The notes below the pieces were generated by a model, which did not search any database, had not been told where the DNA came from, and saw only the letters and a list, made by a program, of their open reading frames with translations. Positions 34,445-41,651 of a stretch of DNA of 64,000 nucleotides are shown here, piece by piece (position 1 is the stretch's first letter; the number at the start of each line of letters is the position of its first letter). Location of the stretch: the NCBI GenBank assembly GCA_037044955.1, contig JBAOHX010000002.1:372001-436000 (forward strand). Direction: 5' to 3'. The DNA comes from JAJXWB01 sp037044955 (GTDB lineage Bacteria > Pseudomonadota > Alphaproteobacteria > Rhizobiales > Beijerinckiaceae). The position numbers and the translations under genes are program-made.

Positions 34445-36631
34445 TCAATGCGGGACCACGCGCTTCCCATCGCCAGACAATTCGTCGACACGTCCAACTC
34501 GGCACAGGAGCGCCCGCAATTGATAGGTTCCCATGGCGGGGTCGTAGGGAGGCTGGTTGTCCGTGAGAACATTCACATTCGATCGCCACACGCCGTAGTC
34601 GGGCGCCGGCTCTTCGGGAAACCACCAGCCGTGCTGCGCCGCTATCACCCTCGGATCGATGCCGTCCGTCAGCTTCGCGCGCTGTTTGATCCGACCTCGA
34701 CGCGTTTCGATCCACATCCAGTCGCCTTCCTTTATGCCATAGCGTTCGGCCGTAACGGGATGGATTTCCGCGATCGGGTGCCGGTGCGCCTTGCGTAATT
34801 TTTCGACCTGCCGATGTTCCGAATTGAAGAAGCATGAAATACGGGCGCCCGTCGTCAGTACGAGCGGAAATTCGCGCGCGACTTCCGGCGACGCGACCGG
34901 GCTCTCCGGCGGCTCCTGGTAATAGGGCAGCGGCGCATAGCCCATCTCGTCGAAACGCGTGGAATAGAGTTCGATCTTGCCGGTCGGCGTCTTGAAGCCG
35001 CCGTCCATGTATTTGCGATAGCGAAATGGGACCTTGATCCAGCCTTTCTGCTTGATCTCTTCGAACGTCACGCCGAGGCCTCCGGCCTTCATCTGCGACT
35101 CGAGGACGTCCTCGACCGATTCCGTCCCGACCGGCAGCTTCATGCGACGCGCCAGCTCGACGAATATCTCTTCATCGGACATGCACTCGCCGATACGCAC
35201 CGCGCGCTGGTTGGCGAGCACCACGTTGCCGGCGATCGTCGGAAGCGCCGCGAGCTGGTTGATCTCCGGCCACGACGCCGCCGGCAAGACTATGTCGGCA
35301 AGCTCGGCCGTCGGCGTCATGAACAGGTCCGCGCAGACCATGAAGTCGAGCTTCATCAGGGATTCGTATACGAGCGCGGTATTGGCGTAGGTCGTCAGCG
35401 TGTTGTTGCCGAACACGAGAAACGCCTTGACCGGATAGGGTTTGCCTTCGCGCATGGCCTGCAGCAGCGTCGGGATGTGCGCGGCGGGCAAGTCCGCGCC
35501 CTCGGCGGAAAGCAGTTTGAAGCGATCCGCGCCGAGCCGTTTGGCGTTGGCCTCGGGCGTCAGGTTTTCGATCAGGCTCGGGAAACGTCCGAGCCCATGC
35601 ATGCCGAACACCCAACCGCCGGGAATATCGACATTGCCCGTGAGCGCCGGGATCAGCGACGTCGCGCGTACGGTCTGGATGCAATTGGGCGTATGCTCAA
35701 TTCCAACGCCCCATTCGAGCAGGGCCGGCTTGGTCTGTGCAAACAGACGCGCCGCGGCGCGAATTTTTTCCGCCGGAACCCAGGTGATCGGCTCCGCCCA
35801 TTCGGGCGTCAGGTCGCGCACGGCTTCGCTGAGCGGCTCGAAACCATGCGTCCATTGCCGCACGAATTCTTCGTCGTACAGCTTCTCCTGAATGATCGTA
35901 TTGAGGAAACTCAGCGCGAGCGCATCGTCCGTTCCCGGACGCAACTGAAGCCAGATGTCCGCGTTGCGCGCAAGTTCGGTCCTGCGCGGATCGACGACGA
36001 TCGTGCGCGGGTTCGCCGCCAGGGCTTCGCGCACATTGAAGCGGGTCTCGCCGTCCGGCCCGGAATTGAGCGGATTGTGTCCCCAGAACATGATGCACGC
36101 CGGAGGCGTTCCGCCGGTGTAATCGGAAACAGGAAAATCGCCGAATGTCAGGATGCAGGTGTTGACGCGGGGATGAAAGCACTGGGCGAAACCGGGTTCG
36201 CACCAGTTCGGCGTGCCGAGCGCATGGCCGAAACGTGAAACCCAGCGAATATGGTGACGCCCGGTGCCGGTGCCGAGCGCGATGGACTCGGCGCCGAATT
36301 CTTCGCGAATGGCGAGGAGACGGCTCGAAATCTCGTCGAAAGCTTCGTCCCACGTTATGCGTTCCCACGAGCCGGATCCTCGCGGGCCGATGCGACGGCG
36401 CGGATATGCGAGGCGGTCCGGGTGATTGACGATGTCGGCGGTACAGGTTCCGATCTGACAAAGACGACCGTGATTGAGCGGCGACTCCGGATCGCCCTGA
36501 ACCTTGACCAGCCTGCCGTCGCGCACGTGCAGCAGAACGCCGCATCCGCCGTGACACGATCGGCAGACGCTCTTGAAGATCGTCGTCGCGTCGTCGACTG
36601 CTTCCCCTGTCGGGGATTGGTCTTGCGCCAT
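34445..36631 (-). CDS. Molybdopterin (Mo/W-bis-MGD) oxidoreductase, single subunit, with N-terminal 4Fe-4S site
   Basis: DMSO-reductase-superfamily catalytic protein of 728 aa. The Fe-S site is C23-x2-C26-x3-C30 with C58 (CRSCHGGC, then GRLCQIG). The molybdenum ligand is likely Cys151 in PGFAQCFHPRVN. Cofactor-binding stretches follow: MFWGHNPLNSGPDGE, TIVVDPRRTELARNADIWL, PALTGNVDIPGGWVFG, VLPAASWPEINQ, and a C-terminal molydopterin-dinucleotide domain (LVLTTGARISCFFNSEHRQ). No twin-arginine signal is seen, so it is probably cytoplasmic. No electron-transfer or membrane subunits are adjacent. Formate dehydrogenase, polysulfide/thiosulfate reductase-like and acetylene-hydratase-like members share this plan, and I cannot choose among them. 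It is the last gene of the leftward operon. Confidence 0.87.
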   Translation of the reverse strand: MAQDQSPTGEAVDDATTIFKSVCRSCHGGCGVLLHVRDGRLVKVQGDPESPLNHGRLCQIGTCTADIVNHPDRLAYPRRRIGPRGSGSWERITWDEAFDEISSRLLAIREEFGAESIALGTGTGRHHIRWVSRFGHALGTPNWCEPGFAQCFHPRVNTCILTFGDFPVSDYTGGTPPACIMFWGHNPLNSGPDGETRFNVREALAANPRTIVVDPRRTELARNADIWLQLRPGTDDALALSFLNTIIQEKLYDEEFVRQWTHGFEPLSEAVRDLTPEWAEPITWVPAEKIRAAARLFAQTKPALLEWGVGIEHTPNCIQTVRATSLIPALTGNVDIPGGWVFGMHGLGRFPSLIENLTPEANAKRLGADRFKLLSAEGADLPAAHIPTLLQAMREGKPYPVKAFLVFGNNTLTTYANTALVYESLMKLDFMVCADLFMTPTAELADIVLPAASWPEINQLAALPTIAGNVVLANQRAVRIGECMSDEEIFVELARRMKLPVGTESVEDVLESQMKAGGLGVTFEEIKQKGWIKVPFRYRKYMDGGFKTPTGKIELYSTRFDEMGYAPLPYYQEPPESPVASPEVAREFPLVLTTGARISCFFNSEHRQVEKLRKAHRHPIAEIHPVTAERYGIKEGDWMWIETRRGRIKQRAKLTDGIDPRVIAAQHGWWFPEEPAPDYGVWRSNVNVLTDNQPPYDPAMGTYQLRALLCRVGRVDELSGDGKRVVPH

Positions 36632-36724
36632 TGCTCGTCCTCCGTGGCGGCAAATCGAGAGTTCGCGTAGTTCGGATATGTGGGCGATCCCGCACGCTTT
36701 CGGCGATGCGGAACGCGAGATTGG

Positions 36725-37411
36725 TTACGCCAGTATGATCAGTTCCGTCGTGAGCAGAGACGGCGTCCGATCGCACGTGACGAAATTGTCGAGGTCGGCC
36801 TCTATTGCCGCTGATGCCGGTGCAGCCGCGGCGGCCTGCAATGCGTCGGCGCTGTCGAACCAGGCCATGGACACGCCATCGTAAGCAGGCGTTCTGCCAT
36901 CATTGTAGCCGGTCCGCCGCGTGTGACTTTGTACGTAACGCCGCATCGCCGAAGACGCCCGGCGCATCGGTCCGTGCGTCTCGCGCCAGTATTCCTGGAA
37001 TTGGTCGACGGACATGCCTTCCTTGCGGCGCAGGAAGTCGATGCTCTTGACGGCGCCCTCGGACAGCGGGGCGTCCTTCAACACGATTTCATCGGTAATG
37101 ATCGATTTCATCGTCGGGCCGTCGATGAAATTCGGTTCGTCGGCGAGCACCGCGGCATAAGCCGGCGTTCTGGCGAGTTCTCTCATCGCCTGCGTGCTTT
37201 CGAAATAGGATTCTGCGACTGCGTCGTAGAGCGGTTCGCCGTCGCGATACGCGGAAGCGAGGACGTGCGATTGCTTGTACCGCTTGAGGCCCGGAAGCTT
37301 GACGACGATGCTCGCGTGGTTCGTTCGCCAGTGCCTCTGGAAGCCCTCGACGGACATTCCGCGCTTGCGCTTGAAGAAGATGACGATCTTGACCGTGCTT
37401 TCGCTGTCCAT
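36725..37411 (-). CDS. Protein with two tandem EthD domains
   Basis: Protein of 228 aa made of two EthD/dimeric-alpha-beta-barrel repeats of about 110 residues. Each opens with a matching strand and RxGMS...W..H signature: IVIFFKRKRGMSVEGFQRHW then RTNHA, and IDFLRRKEGMSVDQFQEYW then RETHGP. The second repeat ends with YDGVSMAWFDSADAL. EthD-type proteins are small ferredoxin-like barrels that accompany degradation of ethers and aromatics. A fused pair would make an internal pseudo-dimer. It starts three bases after the CoA ligase stop, so it is certainly in the same operon. No catalytic role can be deduced. Confidence 0.85.
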   Translation of the reverse strand: MDSESTVKIVIFFKRKRGMSVEGFQRHWRTNHASIVVKLPGLKRYKQSHVLASAYRDGEPLYDAVAESYFESTQAMRELARTPAYAAVLADEPNFIDGPTMKSIITDEIVLKDAPLSEGAVKSIDFLRRKEGMSVDQFQEYWRETHGPMRRASSAMRRYVQSHTRRTGYNDGRTPAYDGVSMAWFDSADALQAAAAAPASAAIEADLDNFVTCDRTPSLLTTELIILA

Positions 37412-37414
37412 GGG

Positions 37415-39109
37415 TCACGCGCCTGTCGTCGTGGTCGGCAGCTCCCGCAGCCTGAACCGCTGCAGCTTTCCCGCTTCGCTCAAGGGCAGCGACGCGACAA
37501 TTTCGATGCGGCGTGGATATTTGTATGGCGCAAGGCCGGCCTTCACGAAGTCCTGCAGCGTCTTTGCCATGTGCGGATCACAGACGACATCCGGCTTGAG
37601 CACGACGAAGGCGCTGACGATCTGGCCACGCTCCTCGTCAGGCACGCCTACGACCGCGCAATCGGCGACCGCCTCGTGTTGCAGCAGAAAGGATTCGACC
37701 TCCAGGCCGGATATGTTGTAGCCGGCCGAAACGATCGTATCGTCGGAGCGGCCCTGAAAGTAGAAGTAGCCGTCCTCGTCCATGCGGTACATGTCGCCGG
37801 TGATATTCCACCCGTGCTGAACGTAGCGCTGCTGACGCTCGTCCGAAAGATACAGGCAGCCGGTGGGTCCCTTCACCGCCAGCCGTCCGGTGACGCCCGG
37901 CGGGCACGGCTTGCCGTTTTCATCCATGACGATCGCGCGGTAGCCGGGGATCACGTATCCGGTGGCGCCGGCGCGGGCCTTGTCCGGCGTGTGAGAGATG
38001 AAGGTCTGCATCATCTCGGTGGCGCCGAGACCGTCGATCGGTTCTATGCCGCTTGCGTTCCGGAACAATTGGCGGGTCGCATCGGACAGCGCTTCACCGG
38101 AAGAAATCGCGGTCCTGAGACTCGATATGTCGAACTGCGGGACGAGCGGCGCCATCTTGCGATAGAAGGTCGGCACGGTGGCGACGAAGGTGCAACGGAA
38201 CCTGGTGATCGCTTCCAGCAGGCCCGGCGGCGTCACCGTCTCCATGAGAACGGTCGAGGCGCCGTAGCGCATCGGCACGCAGAGCATCACGCCGAGCCCA
38301 TAGGTAAACGCCAGCGGCGGCGTGCCGCAAAAGATGTCGTCCGGGCGCGGCGCCAGGATGGAGCGAGGCCAGCAATCGCACATGGCCATCACGTTGCGAT
38401 GAAAATGCAGCGCCGCCTTGGGCGCCCCGGTGGTTCCGGACGTGAAGGCGATGACAGCCACATCGTCCGCTGCGGTGTCGACATTCGTAAAGTCGACGCT
38501 CTTCGAGTCCAGCCTGCGCTCCAGCGCATGCTGAGCGCCGTCGCCGAAAAATACGAGTTTCGGCGACGCGCCGCCGGCTTGCGCTGCAGCGTCGAGTTCG
38601 TCCTTGAGCCGGATGTCGCACAGCGCAATGTCGACTCTGGCCTTGTCGATCACATGCCGCAATTCCTTCGCTCGCAGCAGCCGCATCGTCGGGACGACGA
38701 TGCCGCCCGCCTTCCATACGGCGAAAAAACATGCAGCCAGCATCACGGAATTGGGGGAGCGCAGCAGCACGCGGTTGCCCGGAACAAGACCGAGATCTTC
38801 GGTCAATACGTGTGCGATACGATTGGAGAGAGCGAGCAACTGGCGATAGGTGACAAATGTCCTGGCCTCGCTTTCAGCGGAGGCCACATGGATGATCGGC
38901 CGATCGCCCCAGCCCCGCGAGATTGCATCGTCCAAGAGAGCCGCGGCGCAGTTGAGCTTTTGAGAATACTGCGCCTCCGGTAGCTCGAAGATGAATTCGG
39001 GCCACTGCTCTTGCGGCGGCAAGTGATCGCGCGCGAACGTATCGACGTAAGCCGAGGCGCCCATCCGAGCGGAACGAATGTTCCCCGCGGATGGCGCCGG
39101 CGCTGTCAT
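37415..39109 (-). CDS. AMP-forming aryl/acyl-CoA ligase (benzoate-CoA ligase-like)
   Basis: Adenylating CoA ligase, 564 aa. P-loop is AFTSGTTGAPKAALHFHRNV; other sites are GTPPLAFTYGLGVMLCVP, the A5 region PIDGLGATEMMQTFISH, NITGDMYRMDEDGYFYFQGR, SAGYNISGLEVE and the catalytic Lys in PLSEAGKLQRFRL. The N-terminal WPEFIFELPEAQYSQKLNCA resembles benzoate-, 2-aminobenzoate- and related aryl-CoA ligases. I take the ATG at 39109, which overlaps the upstream stop (ATGA). A GTG 12 bases earlier is possible. Inside an operon with a B12 mutase and an amidohydrolase it would activate the carboxylic acid substrate of the pathway. Confidence 0.88.
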   Translation of the reverse strand: MTAPAPSAGNIRSARMGASAYVDTFARDHLPPQEQWPEFIFELPEAQYSQKLNCAAALLDDAISRGWGDRPIIHVASAESEARTFVTYRQLLALSNRIAHVLTEDLGLVPGNRVLLRSPNSVMLAACFFAVWKAGGIVVPTMRLLRAKELRHVIDKARVDIALCDIRLKDELDAAAQAGGASPKLVFFGDGAQHALERRLDSKSVDFTNVDTAADDVAVIAFTSGTTGAPKAALHFHRNVMAMCDCWPRSILAPRPDDIFCGTPPLAFTYGLGVMLCVPMRYGASTVLMETVTPPGLLEAITRFRCTFVATVPTFYRKMAPLVPQFDISSLRTAISSGEALSDATRQLFRNASGIEPIDGLGATEMMQTFISHTPDKARAGATGYVIPGYRAIVMDENGKPCPPGVTGRLAVKGPTGCLYLSDERQQRYVQHGWNITGDMYRMDEDGYFYFQGRSDDTIVSAGYNISGLEVESFLLQHEAVADCAVVGVPDEERGQIVSAFVVLKPDVVCDPHMAKTLQDFVKAGLAPYKYPRRIEIVASLPLSEAGKLQRFRLRELPTTTTGA

Positions 39110-39588
39110 GCGTGCGACCACAGAGATACCGCGCCGATTTTCTCGGGCGTCGCGTAGATCGCCACCTTGAGAGCGCAGCAGCCGCTCGCTTCATCCGCGA
39201 CCATGTCGGCCAGGTAGGTGGTCTCGTAGCCGAGCTTTTCGATCAATTGGTCGCGGATCATGTTTGCGATCGGGCAATTGTAGGGCTTGATGCCTCCCTT
39301 CCGCAGCATCGTCTCCTTCAGCATCAACTGGCACCCGCGCACTTTCAGCGTCAGGAGTATCTCGTTGTTGGTGATCGTGTGGTCGATATCGTCGGCCAGC
39401 CCCGCCGACTTGATCCGGTCGATACAGGAACGGATCACGTCGTCCTCGTTGTTCCCCTTGATATCCTGCGCCTGGATGAAATCGATGCCGACATATTCGG
39501 TCTTCCAGGGCGCGCAGTCGGAAAGTTCGTGCCAGAACACTTCTTCCATGCGGTAGAGCATCTGGTTCAGGAGCGCGTTTCTATCCAT
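39106..39588 (-). CDS. Unassigned 160-aa cysteine-containing protein
   Basis: I do not recognise this protein. It is soluble, has no signal peptide or membrane segment, and begins MDRNALLNQMLYRMEEVFWH. Cysteines are spread as DCAPWK, SCIDRIK, RGCQLML, YNCPIANMIRD and SGCCALKV. The pattern of a CP motif before an amphipathic helix (CPIANMIRDQLIEKLGYET) and a late CC pair followed by a beta-strand recalls V4R/4-vinyl-reductase-like ligand or metal-binding domains, but that is only a resemblance. Both ends overlap neighbours: the start overlaps the nitroreductase gene and the stop overlaps the CoA ligase start. It is therefore a true operon gene, co-translated with an FMN enzyme and a CoA ligase. 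Confidence 0.75.
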   Translation of the reverse strand: MDRNALLNQMLYRMEEVFWHELSDCAPWKTEYVGIDFIQAQDIKGNNEDDVIRSCIDRIKSAGLADDIDHTITNNEILLTLKVRGCQLMLKETMLRKGGIKPYNCPIANMIRDQLIEKLGYETTYLADMVADEASGCCALKVAIYATPEKIGAVSLWSHA

Positions 39589-40252
39589 GACGAGGCCTCT
39601 CCTTCTGGCCGAACTTCTCCCAGTAGACGAGATTCTCCAGCTCGATCTTCGGGCGGGGATATTTGCGCTGTTCCGCCGCGTAGCCGATCGAGACATAGGC
39701 GACGACCTTGTACTCGCCCATGCCCGTCGGGATGCCGAGAATCTCCTTGAATTTCTTGGCGTCGCGCGTGGTCGCCACCGGGCCGTGCACCCAGCACGCT
39801 CCAAGACCCTGCGCATGCGCCATCAGCAGCATGTTCTCGATCGCGGCTGACAGGTCGTAGGGAACGTCGACCGATCCTTCCATCAGCGTTCCCAGCACCG
39901 CGATGACCACAGGCGCTTTCTTGGCGAATTCGGAAACCTCGCCCGAATACATGAAGCGCAGGACTTCCGCCCGTTTGGCGTCATCCTTGATTCCGGCGAA
40001 GCGTTCCTGCATGTGCCCGAGGCAGTACCATGCCGTCATGCGCGAGCCGCTGCCGACCCTCGCAAGATCGCCGATCTTGTTGCGCGTTTCCTGGTCGCGA
40101 ATGACGATGAAGCGCCAGGGCTGGTAGTTTTCGCCGGTCGGCGCCCAGCGCGCCGCTTCAAGTATCTTGTCGAGCATCTCGTCCGACACCGGATCGCTGT
40201 TGTAGCGTCGGATGCTCTTCCGGCTGGTCATGATTTCGAGAATGTCGTCCAT
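39581..40252 (-). CDS. Nitroreductase-family FMN oxidoreductase
   Basis: FMN-binding NAD(P)H oxidoreductase, 223 aa, with the family N-terminus MDDILEIMTSRKSIRRYNSD, the flavin contact APTGENYQPWRFIVIRD and the late GLGACWVHGPVATTRDAKKF. The family also includes enzymes that oxidise, dehalogenate or cleave flavin and aromatic substrates, so reduction of nitro groups is not implied. The C-terminal RPKIELENLVYWEKFGQKERP extends beyond the core. The ATG at 40252 has GAGGCG upstream and is the start giving the family N-terminus. Follows the amidohydrolase gene by 32 bases in the same operon. Confidence 0.9.
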   Translation of the reverse strand: MDDILEIMTSRKSIRRYNSDPVSDEMLDKILEAARWAPTGENYQPWRFIVIRDQETRNKIGDLARVGSGSRMTAWYCLGHMQERFAGIKDDAKRAEVLRFMYSGEVSEFAKKAPVVIAVLGTLMEGSVDVPYDLSAAIENMLLMAHAQGLGACWVHGPVATTRDAKKFKEILGIPTGMGEYKVVAYVSIGYAAEQRKYPRPKIELENLVYWEKFGQKERPRHG

Positions 40253-40284
40253 GTCGCCTCCGCGAAATGTCGCTGCGAACAGCG

Positions 40285-41208
40285 TTACAGCTTGAAGACC
40301 TTCTTCGCCGTGCCGCCGAGGATCAGGTCCTTCTCCTCTTGCGTGAACTCGCTGCCGAGATCCTGGAAGATCTTGACCCACGCCGGCATGCGGATGTGTT
40401 GGTTCGGATGCGGCGCATCGGTCGCGAACATGATCTTTTCAGCGCCCGCCATGTCGATCACGTAGCGCAGCCATTTGTTGAAGCGCTCGGGGCCCATCTT
40501 CAGGTAAGGCTTCTGCCAGAGCGACAGGTCGAGGTAGACGTTCGGCAGCCAGGCCGCAGCCTGAACGGCTTCCTGCCACCATCCGACCTCGCCGGTATGC
40601 GCGAAGATGAAGCTGGCGTCGGGATAGCGGGCGGCGGCCGACGCGAAATAGGCGGGCCGCGAGTTCTCCCAACGCAGCGCGACGTTCGGCGAACCGCCGG
40701 TGTGACACATGATCGGCTTCTGCCAATCGGTGGCCCGCTCGTAGATCCAGTTGCAGACGGGATCGTCCGGCATGTAGCCCACGCCCGCGTGCATCTTGAA
40801 GCCGCCCATGCCCCATTCGTGGTAGGCCTGATCGGCATGCTTTTGCGCGCCCTGCCGACGCGGATCGATGGCGATCAGCGGGATCATGCGACCTTTGTGG
40901 CGCTTGGCGATATCGGAATACAGCTTGTTCTGGTCGAAGATATGAACCGGCGGCTCGCCGAGCTGGAGACCGTAGTCGACGCCGAACGTGACCGAGACGT
41001 CGACGCCGGCTTCGTTCATCTCCTCGACGACATTGTCGGCGTGCTCGTCGATTTCCTTGCGCATCACCTCGTCGATGTATTCGCGCGGCGTGAGATTGGT
41101 CTTGTGCGCCTTGTTGTACATCATACTGAAGCTGCGCGACGCGCCCTTGATGTAGGCGCCTTGCACCGTGCCCTTGAGCACCAGGTGGCGGTGTACGTCG
41201 ATGATCAT
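40285..41208 (-). CDS. Amidohydrolase-family metal-dependent hydrolase or decarboxylase (ACMSD-like)
   Basis: TIM-barrel amidohydrolase_2 protein of 307 aa. The first strand carries the metal site IIDVHRHLV (His6, His8). Later sites are IMCHTGGSPN (metal His), FIFAHTGEVGW, and the catalytic Asp in IMFATDAPHPNQ. The family includes 2-amino-3-carboxymuconate semialdehyde decarboxylase, gamma-resorcylate decarboxylase and lactone hydrolases, so C-C or C-O bond cleavage of a ring-derived intermediate is plausible. Its start overlaps the stop of the B12-binding subunit (ATGA). The substrate is unknown. Confidence 0.87.
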   Translation of the reverse strand: MIIDVHRHLVLKGTVQGAYIKGASRSFSMMYNKAHKTNLTPREYIDEVMRKEIDEHADNVVEEMNEAGVDVSVTFGVDYGLQLGEPPVHIFDQNKLYSDIAKRHKGRMIPLIAIDPRRQGAQKHADQAYHEWGMGGFKMHAGVGYMPDDPVCNWIYERATDWQKPIMCHTGGSPNVALRWENSRPAYFASAAARYPDASFIFAHTGEVGWWQEAVQAAAWLPNVYLDLSLWQKPYLKMGPERFNKWLRYVIDMAGAEKIMFATDAPHPNQHIRMPAWVKIFQDLGSEFTQEEKDLILGGTAKKVFKL

Positions 41209-41639
41209 GCTGAATCTCCCTTGATGTACGATGCGTGTTCGAGCTGGCTCTGGATGTACTGGACGATCTGGTCGGGAGGCGTTCCCGGAAGGAACACTTC
41301 GTTCGCTCCCGCCTGCTTGAGCGTCGGTATGTCCCTAGAAAGTATGATTCCGCCGAGCAGAACCATGACGTCATGCCGCCCCGCGGCGCGCAGTCCGTCG
41401 ATCACCTTGGGCGCGAGGATCATGTGGTCGCCCGCCAGGAACGACATGCCGACCACATCGACGTTCTGCTCGACGGCGTGTTTGACGACCTCGTCGGGCG
41501 TCGAACGCAGCCCGTGGTAAATGACTTCCATGCCGGCGTCGGCGAGGTATCGCGCCACCGTCTTTATGCCGCGGTCGTGGCCATCGAGCCCGACCTTGGC
41601 GAGCAGTACGCGGACCTGATTTCTGCGGGGCTCCGTCAT
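41205..41639 (-). CDS. B12-binding small subunit of an acyl-CoA mutase
   Basis: Cobalamin-binding domain protein of 144 aa. The B12 signature DxHxxG is DGHDRG (residues 19-24) in LLAKVGLDGHDRG. The remaining motif elements are GMSFLAGDH and LLGGIILSRD. It corresponds to the separate C-terminal subunit of split methylmalonyl-CoA or hydroxyisobutyryl-CoA mutases and lies 12 bases after the large-subunit gene. The short final KGDSA tail and the ATGA overlap with the amidohydrolase gene follow. Confidence 0.93.
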   Translation of the reverse strand: MTEPRRNQVRVLLAKVGLDGHDRGIKTVARYLADAGMEVIYHGLRSTPDEVVKHAVEQNVDVVGMSFLAGDHMILAPKVIDGLRAAGRHDVMVLLGGIILSRDIPTLKQAGANEVFLPGTPPDQIVQYIQSQLEHASYIKGDSA

Positions 41640-41651
41640 GCCGATCGCTCG

